Of a DNA stretch of 55,058 bases, positions 11,601-18,851 are shown in pieces. The stretch is from an uncultured Gilliamella sp. (GTDB taxonomy: Bacteria > Pseudomonadota > Gammaproteobacteria > Enterobacterales > Orbaceae). Position numbers and translations under genes: made by a program. Below the pieces are notes generated by a model. That model was not told where the DNA came from. It worked only from the letters and a program-made list of their open reading frames with translations, and did not search any database. Location of the stretch: NCBI GenBank assembly GCA_945271295.1, contig CALYPG010000018.1:1-55058 (forward strand). The letters are read 5' to 3'. Every line of letters starts with the position of its first letter. Position 1 is the first letter of the stretch.

Positions 11601-12403
11601 TACCACCGTCAAGTATTGATGTCTCATCAGATGAAGTAATGTTAGATGAAAATAATCGCGAAATTAAACCGCAAAACTTCGGTATGAAGATTAATAGTCG
11701 GCTGGAAATTAATATAGGAGATAAAGTAACCGTTGATGCCTTTGGCTTAAAAGCATCACTCAAAGGTAATTTGATACTGCTTCAAAGTAACAAAGGATTA
11801 GATGTACATGGAGAAATATTGATTCCCAAAGGACGGTTCCAAGCTTATGGGCAGGATTTAATTGTACGTAAAGGCGTGCTTACTTTTTCAGGTCCTACTG
11901 ACCAAGTGATGTTGGATGTCGAAGCGATACGAAACCCTGACTCGATGGAAAATAACACTATTACTGCTGGAATACGTGTAACAGGATTATCAACTGATCC
12001 AAAAGTGGAGGTGTTTTCAGATCCAGCGATGTCACAGCAAGAAGCACTTTCTTACTTAATACGGGGACAAGGGCTTGATAGTTCCGACCAAAGTGATAAC
12101 GATATGATGACAGCACTTTTAGTGGGATTAGGCACAGCCAAAACGGGGAAATATATTGGTGATATTGGCAATATTTTTGGTATTAAAAACCTTTCTCTCG
12201 ATACACAAGGAGCGGGGGATAGTTCCAAAGTAGTAGTAAGTGGTTATATATTACCTCATTTGCAACTCAAATATGGTGTTGGCATTTTCGACTCTCTAGC
12301 AACATTTACTCTGCGTTATCGATTAATGCCTAATCTTTTTTTAGAAGCAACTTCGGGTCTTGCGCAAGCAGTAGATCTTATTTATCAATTTGAATTTAAC
12401 TAA
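8603..12403 (+). CDS. tamB: Translocation and assembly module inner-membrane protein TamB
   Basis: TamB (YtfN) is an AsmA-like bridge protein, anchored in the inner membrane and spanning the periplasm as a long lipid-conducting beta-groove to TamA. A basic N-terminus (RVKKVKKLRQIRKWKKR) precedes one membrane anchor at about residues 25-45. The long repeat-rich beta region ends in the C-terminal DUF490 domain, which includes KGRFQAYGQDLIVRKGVLTFSGP and SYLIRGQGLD. At 1266 aa it matches E. coli TamB (1259). It is translated directly after tamA, as in most proteobacteria. Confidence 0.95.
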   Translation: MTKNPIRVKKVKKLRQIRKWKKRSFAILSAFIVLVIFIIVIIYTSLGVKITTLVLHKFLPELKLEQVEGTFHNLHVKGLSLDLPGVNVQIDDASLTLSGLCLLQTKICIKHFNADGVNVSVNTDQLKKTPDQPESEERFIIKMPLPIELQQTSLTNVKVQVDDMQFGMSDFNGKATWVNEKLYVYPATAMGLHAIFADQPQTVISKKPEQNIPLNQMINHLFNQPLINSLPQVNIPLDIDVLSLTGDNWLLHIGGQDYRFDQVTIQTNTINNHIVVKQVDTEVKTPYANGHALISGEITLGNDWPVFALVKAKTAENQFDGHFSGKLLGELKTTTTIIGLNQLTIDGHINFIEKYLPAMVNINGKHIQWPIEGPVQYQLNNFDLSLNGTVEKYQLVTKGAIAGQALPDTSFDILANGTNDEAIFDHAMIKLPQGKVDLAGKINWQKALQWETQIKLDKVDLSNELPTYPIKLTGNFNSTGMLEGETWQLKLAELKLNGNIKGANFTTNGGLFINSQNNVTANNLVVNWGKNRFELTGSTQKGDLIAKLNFANPSLLIDGLNGQIDGNIKINGTPSEPIFLTDLNINKLTLPNLSVNRANLSGKVQYKQQLSGQIKLTGQGIELPNQTINKANIELSGNESHHNLVININGTPASFVTSLTGQIDKERTKWTGNIAHASLNLGDKNQWQLTKPLALSYDITQQIPIINAHCWRNDNSSICLDKTLSFTANTESSITLKDIDLAKLPIPNDGETKIAGYINGKIAILFNSSSKIPAINAKITSKKVYVQQMITTQSLPIPFDLFNINAEFNEQQAKMDWNFSLDQLGKIKGDLVITDPMQQKNLNGQLIIDNLALAIINPLLDKKEYAKGAINGAVKFSGTLAQPELKGNIDLKHSEIKSSLLPADIKSARININFNGKSSTLKGVLTTQAGNININGNASWNTIDKWQAALTVNGAAMEVTMPPMIVMKVIPDINITANQDELTLTGKVNIPKGKITVESLPPSSIDVSSDEVMLDENNREIKPQNFGMKINSRLEINIGDKVTVDAFGLKASLKGNLILLQSNKGLDVHGEILIPKGRFQAYGQDLIVRKGVLTFSGPTDQVMLDVEAIRNPDSMENNTITAGIRVTGLSTDPKVEVFSDPAMSQQEALSYLIRGQGLDSSDQSDNDMMTALLVGLGTAKTGKYIGDIGNIFGIKNLSLDTQGAGDSSKVVVSGYILPHLQLKYGVGIFDSLATFTLRYRLMPNLFLEATSGLAQAVDLIYQFEFN

Positions 12404-12438
12404 TGGTTGTGAGTTGTTAATAAAATGTTACGTTTATT

Positions 12439-12459
12439 CTCGCCATTTATTATGGCGAG
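12439..12459. terminator. Hairpin between convergent tamB and mnmD
   Basis: CTCGCCAT and ATGGCGAG arms (8 bp) with a five-base loop sit 36 bases after the tamB stop and overlap the end of the minus-strand mnmD. A short CCTTTT follows on the plus side. It probably acts as a terminator, but the T-run is weak. Confidence 0.5.
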
Positions 12460-13178
12460 ACGTCCTTTTGTTTATAACCAACAAGCATTTCTCGTTTGAG
12501 ACCAAAACCTTTACGTTTACTTACTGTAAATCCTGCACTAAGTAAATTCCGACGTACAAACCCAGCTGCGGTAAAAGTCGCAAAACTACCATGGCAAGCT
12601 GTTATCTGATAACAAGCTTTGAACAATGATTCTGACCACATATCGGGATTTTTAGCTGGTGCAAAGCCATCAAAAAACCAGGCATCTATTAATATTTTTT
12701 GTTTGGCTAAAAAATCAGGAAATAGGGAAACGTCATTATAAAACACAGTTAAACTGATATCTGCAAACTGACAACTAACATCCGTAGTCAAACTTGCTTG
12801 TAACTGCTGAGCTAATGATTTTAATTGTTCATTATTCTGAATAATATTTTCATGAATCTTTGTCATTTCTGAATTTGATAATGGATATTTCTCGACACTA
12901 AAAAAATCTAACTTTTTTAAAATATGATTTGGATACTCTTTTTTGAATTGCAAAAATGTTTGCCACGCAATCAAAAAACTCAGGCCAGAACCGAAACCCG
13001 TTTCGCCAATGATAAAGTTATCTTGTTTATGCTCAATAAAGCGTTGATATAAATTATTACCCTCAATAAATACATAAGTTGTTTCATCGATCGCACCAGC
13101 CGTATTGAAATAGACATCATCAAAATAAGTAGAAATTGGATTTAGGTTTTCATCCCAGCTAATTGTTGATTCAAACAT
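12450..13178 (-). CDS. mnmD: Stand-alone tRNA mnm5U34 methyltransferase (MnmD / MnmC1 domain only)
   Basis: This is the SAM-dependent half of MnmC, which methylates 5-aminomethyluridine-34 to 5-methylaminomethyluridine in wobble positions of several tRNAs. The SAM loop IGETGFGSGLSF lies at 57-68 and the catalytic-region signature WFFDGFAPAKNPDMW at 167-181. FTAAGFVRR and KRKGFGLKREML complete the methyltransferase domain. The chain stops at residue 242. E. coli MnmC continues for more than 400 residues as an FAD-dependent oxidase that removes the carboxymethyl group; that domain is absent here and tamB follows on the other strand. The gene is divergent from plsC. Confidence 0.88.
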   Translation of the reverse strand: MFESTISWDENLNPISTYFDDVYFNTAGAIDETTYVFIEGNNLYQRFIEHKQDNFIIGETGFGSGLSFLIAWQTFLQFKKEYPNHILKKLDFFSVEKYPLSNSEMTKIHENIIQNNEQLKSLAQQLQASLTTDVSCQFADISLTVFYNDVSLFPDFLAKQKILIDAWFFDGFAPAKNPDMWSESLFKACYQITACHGSFATFTAAGFVRRNLLSAGFTVSKRKGFGLKREMLVGYKQKDVSP

Positions 13179-13268
13179 AATACCCCCTTAACATCACGAT
13201 TTTAGAGGAAACTGTATATTCATATAGATTATGTATATAATACGCCAGGTTAACTTGTGAGGTAAATT

Positions 13269-14000
13269 ATGATTTTTCTATTTCGCTTAATTAGTGTGGT
13301 CTTTTTAGGAGTTATTATTTGTATTTTAGGCATACTATTTTGCTTGTTTAACCCACGAAATCCGAAAAATGTTGCACGTTTTGCCCATTTATTTAGCTTT
13401 TTCTTTAAACCAATCTTTGGTGTAAAAGTTACCACGCGTAAGTTTGCAAACATAGAAACCATGGGCAACTGTGTTTATATCGCCAATCACCAAAATAACT
13501 TCGATATGGTTGTAGCTGCCGATATTGTGCAAGCTAAAACCGTAACGGTTGGCAAAAAAAGCTTGGCTTGGATCCCTTTTTTTGGTCAACTCTATTATTT
13601 GACTGGTAATATTCTTCTTGATCGCAACAATAAATCCAAAGCTCACAATACCATTAATCAAGTTGTTGATGAAATTAAAAAACATAATATTTCTATTTGG
13701 ATGTTTCCCGAAGGAACACGTAGCCGTGGACGAGGATTGTTACCATTTAAAACAGGCGCATTTAAAGCTGCAATTGCTGCCGGGGTACCTATTGTGCCTA
13801 TATGTGTATCTGATACCAATAATATTAAACTTAACCGTTTAAATAATGGTCATATGATTGTAGAAATGCTTGAACCAATTGATACCAAAAGCTTACGAAA
13901 AGAAGATGCCAGAACACTGATGGAACAATGTTATCAGCGAATGAAAAATAAAATAGATCAAATAAATGATGAAGTTAACAAACTGAATAATCAGAAGTAA
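13269..14000 (+). CDS. plsC: 1-acyl-sn-glycerol-3-phosphate acyltransferase PlsC
   Basis: PlsC adds the second acyl chain to lysophosphatidic acid, making phosphatidic acid for all membrane phospholipids. A hydrophobic N-terminal anchor (about residues 2-28) is followed by the acyltransferase HX4D motif, NHQNNFD, with His74 and Asp79. The glycerol-phosphate-binding FPEGTRSRGRG and the GVPIVPICVS motif follow. Length 243 aa matches E. coli PlsC (245). The last base of its stop codon is the first base of the cmoM ATG, so the two are translationally coupled. Confidence 0.96.
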   Translation: MIFLFRLISVVFLGVIICILGILFCLFNPRNPKNVARFAHLFSFFFKPIFGVKVTTRKFANIETMGNCVYIANHQNNFDMVVAADIVQAKTVTVGKKSLAWIPFFGQLYYLTGNILLDRNNKSKAHNTINQVVDEIKKHNISIWMFPEGTRSRGRGLLPFKTGAFKAAIAAGVPIVPICVSDTNNIKLNRLNNGHMIVEMLEPIDTKSLRKEDARTLMEQCYQRMKNKIDQINDEVNKLNNQK

Positions 14001-14779
14001 TGATGACTAAACAAGATCGTAATTTTGATGATATCAGCAATAAGTTTGCTAAAAATATTTATGGTACAACCAAAGGCCAAATTCGAGAAACCATCGTCTG
14101 GCAAGAATTAGAAAACATGCTAGCGTTCTATCCTAGCAATAAACCTTTACAAATTTTAGATGCTGGTGGTGGACAAGGTCAACTAGCATGTAAACTGGCT
14201 AAACTTGGACATCAAGTTACACTATGTGATATCTCAGCTCAAATGTTAGCATTAGCCAAACAACAGGCTCAAAAAGATGATTTAACTTTAAACTTTATTC
14301 ACAGTTCCATTCAATTACTCGACAGTCATATTAAAGAACAATTTGATTTAGTCATTTGTCATGCTGTATTAGAATGGGTTGCAGATCCCATTGTGATATT
14401 ACAAACACTAAAAAAATACCTAAAACCCAATGGTTATTTGTCATTAATGTTTTATAACTACCATGCATTATTATTTAAAACAGTTACTTTAGGGAATTTT
14501 GGTTATACCCAAACTGGACTGGCTAAACGTAAAAAAAAGACACTTTCACCAGATTTTCCAAGAGTGCCTAATGATGTTTATAACTGGCTTACTGAGCTAA
14601 AGTTTGACATTACTCAAACAACGGGGATTCGTATTTTCCATGATTATTTGCTTAATAAAAGTAAAGCACAGACCGACTTTGAACAACTACTTGAACTTGA
14701 AAAACAGTATTGTCATGAAGATGCTTATCTTAAAATAGCAAGATATATTTTAATAACAGCTAAAAATAGGAATAAATAA
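14000..14779 (+). CDS. cmoM: tRNA 5-carboxymethoxyuridine methyltransferase CmoM
   Basis: CmoM (formerly SmtA) methylates 5-carboxymethoxyuridine-34 to its methyl ester in wobble positions of several tRNAs. The N-terminal NFDDISNKFAKNIYGTTKGQIRE is characteristic of the family. The SAM-binding loop ILDAGGGQG is at 52-60, and FHDYLL and the LELEKQYC region are conserved near the C-terminus. Length 259 aa matches E. coli (261). In E. coli the gene precedes mukF; here it is coupled to plsC (TAATG overlap) and ends at a strong bidirectional terminator. Confidence 0.94.
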   Translation: MMTKQDRNFDDISNKFAKNIYGTTKGQIRETIVWQELENMLAFYPSNKPLQILDAGGGQGQLACKLAKLGHQVTLCDISAQMLALAKQQAQKDDLTLNFIHSSIQLLDSHIKEQFDLVICHAVLEWVADPIVILQTLKKYLKPNGYLSLMFYNYHALLFKTVTLGNFGYTQTGLAKRKKKTLSPDFPRVPNDVYNWLTELKFDITQTTGIRIFHDYLLNKSKAQTDFEQLLELEKQYCHEDAYLKIARYILITAKNRNK

Positions 14780-14799
14780 CCTGTTTATTTGATAAAAAA

Positions 14800-14830
14800 G
14801 GATAGAGTAATAAAACTCTATCCTTTTTTT
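14800..14830. terminator. Strong bidirectional terminator, cmoM / GntP-type permease
   Basis: A perfect 9-bp stem (GGATAGAGT, 14800-14808; ACTCTATCC, 14815-14823) with loop AATAAA is followed by seven T and preceded by six A. It therefore works for the plus-strand cmoM and for the minus-strand permease that ends at 14841. Confidence 0.88.
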
Positions 14831-14840
14831 AATTTAAATG

Positions 14841-16313
14841 TTAAAAGAAGATTGCATTAACAACCAATAGTGATACTGTGCCGGCTACCCAAAGAACAGT
14901 TGAAGTTATACTCCAAACTTTAATCTGTTCTTTAACCTCAGTGATACCTAATGAACGGTTAACCACCCAGAAATAAGCATCATTAAAGTGTGAAAACATA
15001 AATGAACCAATTGAACAACCTAATCCTGCCATAATTGGATTTACACCGAGAGTGCCAATCATAGGGGCCGTAATGCTTGCTGCTGTAATCATAGCAACAG
15101 TACCAGAACCTTGGATTAAACGGATTAAAGTTGAAATTGTCAATGGTAATAAAATACCCGGTACACCAATTTGTACAATATATTGTGCGATAATTTGTCC
15201 AGTTCCTGAATCACGCAGAACCATTCCTAACGCACCGCCTCCACCAATAACAAGTAAAACAATCCCTGCTGATCGAATGGAGTTCTCCATTTGATGCACC
15301 ACATCTTTACGTGGGAAGGAATTGGTTAACGACATTATGGCAATTAATAACCCAATTCCCACTGCAACAATTGGGTGCCCCATGGTTTTTACCATAACAG
15401 CAATGGTATTATCCCATTTCATTTCACCAACTAATGTTGCACTCAAAATTAAAATAATTGGTATGACAATTGGAGCGAATGAAGCTAACGCACTTGGTAA
15501 ATCTTGATCATTTTGTATATCATTCGACTGTACGACTAAACGTTCACGAGTGAAATTTTCACCATCTTCGGTAGGAATTTGATAGATACTACGTCCTACA
15601 TAACGAGTATAGATAAATCCCGCAATAGTAATCGGCACTGCAAGCACCATCGCCCAAAGCATATATTCCCCTAAGCCAATACCAAACTGTGATACCACAC
15701 CAAATGGCCCTACAGCAGGTGGAATCATACTATGACTTATAACTAAACCCATTGCCAAAGTTGAACCTAAACCGACCACTGATTTTCCTGTACTTCGGGA
15801 AATTGCTTTCACCAAAGGTAATAAAACAATAAAAGCAGAATCACAAAATACCGCTAAACTAACAAGTAATCCAATAATTACCAGTGCGATCTCTTCTCGT
15901 CCCTTTCCTAAAAGATTAATAAAAACTTGAGCCATCTTTTGAGCTGCACCACTCATTTGTAAAATGGATCCCATCATCACCCCAAAACCGATAACAATAC
16001 CGATATTACCGAGTGTATTACCAAATCCTTTACTGATGGTGGTAATCATAAAATCACCTGGCATCCCACCTAACGAACCGGTGATAAACGCTGAGATAAT
16101 TAATGCAGGGAAAGCCTGAATTCTGGTTCTTAAAATCATAAACAGTAATAAAGTAATAGCGACAAGTAAACCTGCTACCATGCGCCAACTATTTTTTTCA
16201 ATACTGTGTAAACTACCTAAATAAAAGACAATAAGTCCTACAACCAATAAAATAATGCCATTAAGCATGACATAAGGGTAGAGTGATTTTTTACTATTCG
16301 TTTTTTTTGACAT
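14841..16313 (-). CDS. GntP-family permease (predicted acid-sugar:H+ symporter)
   Basis: A very hydrophobic protein of 490 aa with about 12-14 membrane helices, belonging to the gluconate:H+ symporter (GntP) family. Typical segments are GSLGGMPGDFMITTISKGFGNTLGNIGIVIGFGVMMGS and the C-terminal GLGCSIGSFMFSHFNDAYFWVVNRSLG. A longer frame opens at 16346, but the ATG at 16313 has an ideal AGGAG site (16322-16326) eight bases upstream and is chosen. Its neighbours on the same strand (PdxA2-like dehydrogenase, DUF1537 kinase) point to import of D-threonate, D-erythronate or a similar C4 acid sugar. It could also be a gluconate permease. Confidence 0.85.
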   Translation of the reverse strand: MSKKTNSKKSLYPYVMLNGIILLVVGLIVFYLGSLHSIEKNSWRMVAGLLVAITLLLFMILRTRIQAFPALIISAFITGSLGGMPGDFMITTISKGFGNTLGNIGIVIGFGVMMGSILQMSGAAQKMAQVFINLLGKGREEIALVIIGLLVSLAVFCDSAFIVLLPLVKAISRSTGKSVVGLGSTLAMGLVISHSMIPPAVGPFGVVSQFGIGLGEYMLWAMVLAVPITIAGFIYTRYVGRSIYQIPTEDGENFTRERLVVQSNDIQNDQDLPSALASFAPIVIPIILILSATLVGEMKWDNTIAVMVKTMGHPIVAVGIGLLIAIMSLTNSFPRKDVVHQMENSIRSAGIVLLVIGGGGALGMVLRDSGTGQIIAQYIVQIGVPGILLPLTISTLIRLIQGSGTVAMITAASITAPMIGTLGVNPIMAGLGCSIGSFMFSHFNDAYFWVVNRSLGITEVKEQIKVWSITSTVLWVAGTVSLLVVNAIFF

Positions 16314-16328
16314 ATAAAAATCTCCTTC

Positions 16329-16351
16329 CGATAGTGAAGTTATCACTATCG
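16329..16351. promoter_or_regulatory. Operator-like inverted repeat upstream of the permease gene
   Basis: Two perfect 9-base arms, CGATAGTGA (16329-16337) and TCACTATCG (16343-16351), separated by five bases, directly abut the permease ribosome-binding site and lie between pdxA2 and the permease gene. The symmetry fits a repressor site, possibly for the DeoR-type protein of this cluster, or a small intercistronic mRNA hairpin. Confidence 0.5.
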
Positions 16352-16385
16352 AATATGAAATTATAATAAATTAAAAATATACCTG

Positions 16386-17387
16386 TTAATGTTTAAAGTT
16401 AGGTGCGTACAATGCAGCCAAACGAATTGCTTCTATTAAACTTACTGGATTTGCGATCCCTTTTCCGGCTATGTCATTAGCTGTGCCATGATCCACCGAA
16501 GTACGAAGAATTGGCATACCATTGGTAATAGAAATAGTACGATGAAAATCTACCATTTTAGTCGCAATATGACCTTGATCGTGGTAAGGTGATAAAACTG
16601 CATCATAATTACCACCCATTGCAAAATAGAACACGCTGTCAGCAGGTTTTGGTCCTGAGATATTAATCCCTTTCTGTTTAGCCATCTCTATGCCAGGTAA
16701 TAAAACATCGTCATCTTCATGACCAAATAATCCATGTTCACCACAGTGAGGATTAATACCAGCAACGGTCATCTTCGGATTTTTGATACCTAACTTAACT
16801 AATGCATCATTACAACGAATAGCATAATCACATACTCTTTCGGGGGTTAAAGATTCAATAGCTTTAACTAACGCCAAATGACGAGTTAAGAAAAACACGC
16901 GTAAATCCCTAACCTGAAACATAGTAAGGGGATCTTGACTATTAGTTAGATCGGCCAAAATTTCAGTATGACCAATATAATTAACCTTACCGGCTTTTAA
17001 TGATTCTTTATTAATTGGCGTGGTAGCAATGGCATCAAGCTTACCTTGCATGGCAAGAGTGGTAATTTCTTTAATGTAACGAAATGCAGCCTGACCACAT
17101 TGTCCTTCAATTTGTCCAATTTTAAATGTGTTATAATCCAGTTCACCACATTGGATCAAATTTAATACATTTGGTTTATCCTGTATTTGAGACAGATCTT
17201 TAATTTCATTGATATGTAGATTAATTTTTGAGAATCGACATGCATCCGCTAAGACTTTTTTGTCTCCGGTAACTACTACGCAACCATATTCATATGTTTC
17301 TGGAGCAGCTATACTTTTAACTACAATTTCTGGTCCAATTCCCGCAGGATCTCCCATAGGAACACCTATTAAACAACGACGACTCAT
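16386..17387 (-). CDS. pdxA2: PdxA2-type 4-phospho-D-threonate/erythronate dehydrogenase
   Basis: A member of the PdxA family, metal- and NAD-dependent oxidative decarboxylases. It carries GDPAGIGPE near the N-terminus (12-20), NKESLKAG, HTE and the metal-binding HDQGH. True PdxA makes pyridoxal phosphate from 4-phosphohydroxy-threonine. PdxA2 proteins, found beside DUF1537 kinases, instead oxidise and decarboxylate 4-phospho-D-threonate (or erythronate) to dihydroxyacetone phosphate. The context here (kinase upstream, GntP-type permease downstream, DeoR-type regulator) supports PdxA2. Length 333 aa is normal. Sequence alone does not fully exclude PdxA. Confidence 0.85.
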   Translation of the reverse strand: MSRRCLIGVPMGDPAGIGPEIVVKSIAAPETYEYGCVVVTGDKKVLADACRFSKINLHINEIKDLSQIQDKPNVLNLIQCGELDYNTFKIGQIEGQCGQAAFRYIKEITTLAMQGKLDAIATTPINKESLKAGKVNYIGHTEILADLTNSQDPLTMFQVRDLRVFFLTRHLALVKAIESLTPERVCDYAIRCNDALVKLGIKNPKMTVAGINPHCGEHGLFGHEDDDVLLPGIEMAKQKGINISGPKPADSVFYFAMGGNYDAVLSPYHDQGHIATKMVDFHRTISITNGMPILRTSVDHGTANDIAGKGIANPVSLIEAIRLAALYAPNFKH

Positions 17388-17452
17388 TTTATACTCCTTT
17401 ATAATAGTAAATTTATACTACCAATTTATTCACTCATTTTTTCACTGAGGTA

Positions 17453-17462
17453 GTGATATCAC
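17453..17462. promoter_or_regulatory. Palindrome upstream of pdxA2
   Basis: GTGATATCAC, a perfect 10-base palindrome, lies three bases after the kinase stop and 66 bases before the pdxA2 ATG. An overlapping pair TCACT (17442-17446) / AGTGA (17452-17456) has the five-base spacing seen in the repeat before the permease gene. It is a candidate operator. Confidence 0.35.
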
Positions 17463-17465
17463 CTT

Positions 17466-18767
17466 TTATGAATGTTGATGACTTTCATGTGAAGAAATTT
17501 TGGTACTTAAATAATCAATACAATGAACTAATGTATTATCATTACCAACAAATCCTCCCTTAGTGACGATTGAATAACCATCACACTTACCACCAACAAG
17601 ATGTCCATAAACGGTTAATGGTTCAACTTCATCTTTAAGCAAAAAGCCACTACTACCTAAACGATTGACCACATTAACCGTTACATCGCCACCACTGGTA
17701 TAAATGCCACGAATAACAGAGTTAGGTTGAAATAGTATTTGTGCTGTAATTTCAGCAATACCTTGGTTCAACGCATTACTAGCGTCAACCATTGTCATCT
17801 TATTTTTGGTCGCTAGGCTAGCTAAATCACAAACATGTTCAGGCATTTCCACCGTATCAATGCCAATCACATCAAATTGCTCAATTTTGGCTAATAGCCT
17901 TTCCACAATTGGCTTAGCCTTTTTAGGATCTTTCGATATTTCAATTAGTTCATTGACTAAAACCGTTTCTAACCAAACTTTGCGGTCATATTTCAATTTT
18001 TTAATTTGTCGCTGGGTTAAATCCGATACACTACCAATAGCTATAAACACTTTATTTGCCATTTTTCGCTCAGCTGAATAACGCAAATGGGCAAATTGTG
18101 CAGTAAAAGGGCCAGGATCAACACAAAAAACAGGTAAAGCAGAATTATTGGCTGCTTGTGCAATAACACTGATATCAGTATCAGTTGTTGCATCAAAAAT
18201 CACAATACGCCCACCTTGCTGATAAATCTGTTTCAACCTTTGTTCTACTCGCTCTTTGCCTTCTAATACATCTTTTAAGGCAATATGTGAAATTGGATAA
18301 CGAGACTGACAACGAAATAATTCTAAAATTGAAGATTCTGTCATAGGGTTTTTAGGATCATTACGCATTGCGGTATTTTGTAATGGAATGCCATTAACTA
18401 ATAACGATCCGCCAACACATATCCGGTCGCTTGATGGGTAAACAGGTACGACTAGAGCCATTAATTCCGGATCATTATCAATTACCGCATCAACTTCAGC
18501 GCCTAAATTACCACGGAGAGTAGAATCAATACGCTTACTAATTAATGGACGATATTGTTTAAACTGGCTAATACAATTCACAACGCGAGAATAAGCTTCT
18601 TTATATGGAATTGAACGCGAATCTGTTGCAAATGAAATTACATCAAATTTAGTTAAATCTTCATTAAATTTTTCTAAACAAGTAATGGCATTAAATCCTT
18701 TTTTACTTAATAATGCACTAGTGGCATTCGCACCTGTTAGGTCATCTGCTACAACGGCTACTTTCAT
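17466..18767 (-). CDS. Four-carbon acid sugar kinase (DUF1537 family, DtnK/DenK-like)
   Basis: Kinases of this family use ATP to phosphorylate D-threonate or D-erythronate at C4. The N-terminal domain starts MKVAVVADDLTGANATSALL, the classic DUF1537 motif with two Asp for substrate binding. The C-terminal nucleotide-binding domain has TSGGDVTVNVV and SIVTKGGFVGNDNTL. A longer frame opens at 18797, but the ATG at 18767 has AAGGGAG at good spacing, giving 433 aa. It is the promoter-proximal gene of the catabolic cluster. Which C4 acid it prefers cannot be read from sequence, so no symbol is assigned. Confidence 0.87.
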   Translation of the reverse strand: MKVAVVADDLTGANATSALLSKKGFNAITCLEKFNEDLTKFDVISFATDSRSIPYKEAYSRVVNCISQFKQYRPLISKRIDSTLRGNLGAEVDAVIDNDPELMALVVPVYPSSDRICVGGSLLVNGIPLQNTAMRNDPKNPMTESSILELFRCQSRYPISHIALKDVLEGKERVEQRLKQIYQQGGRIVIFDATTDTDISVIAQAANNSALPVFCVDPGPFTAQFAHLRYSAERKMANKVFIAIGSVSDLTQRQIKKLKYDRKVWLETVLVNELIEISKDPKKAKPIVERLLAKIEQFDVIGIDTVEMPEHVCDLASLATKNKMTMVDASNALNQGIAEITAQILFQPNSVIRGIYTSGGDVTVNVVNRLGSSGFLLKDEVEPLTVYGHLVGGKCDGYSIVTKGGFVGNDNTLVHCIDYLSTKISSHESHQHS

Positions 18768-18790
18768 ATTTTTGCTCCCTTTCAATACTA

Positions 18791-18833
18791 AGTTCACTAA
18801 ATGAACTCCTTATATATAGTTATAGAACTATAT
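18791..18833. promoter_or_regulatory. Two adjacent inverted repeats at the kinase promoter
   Basis: AGTTCA/TGAACT (18791-18796, 18802-18807; five-base spacer) and ATATAGTT/AACTATAT (18814-18821, 18826-18833; four-base spacer) lie between the regulator and the kinase genes, 24-66 bases before the kinase ATG. Two perfect dyads in an 84-base gap fit operator sites overlapping the promoter. Confidence 0.5.
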
Positions 18834-18851
18834 TCTTAATATCTAAGATGC

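Noticed and set aside
16386-17387. Annotation as pdxA of vitamin B6 synthesis
   Set aside because: Operon context with a DUF1537 kinase and a GntP-type permease fits PdxA2; true pdxA usually lies near ksgA/surA.
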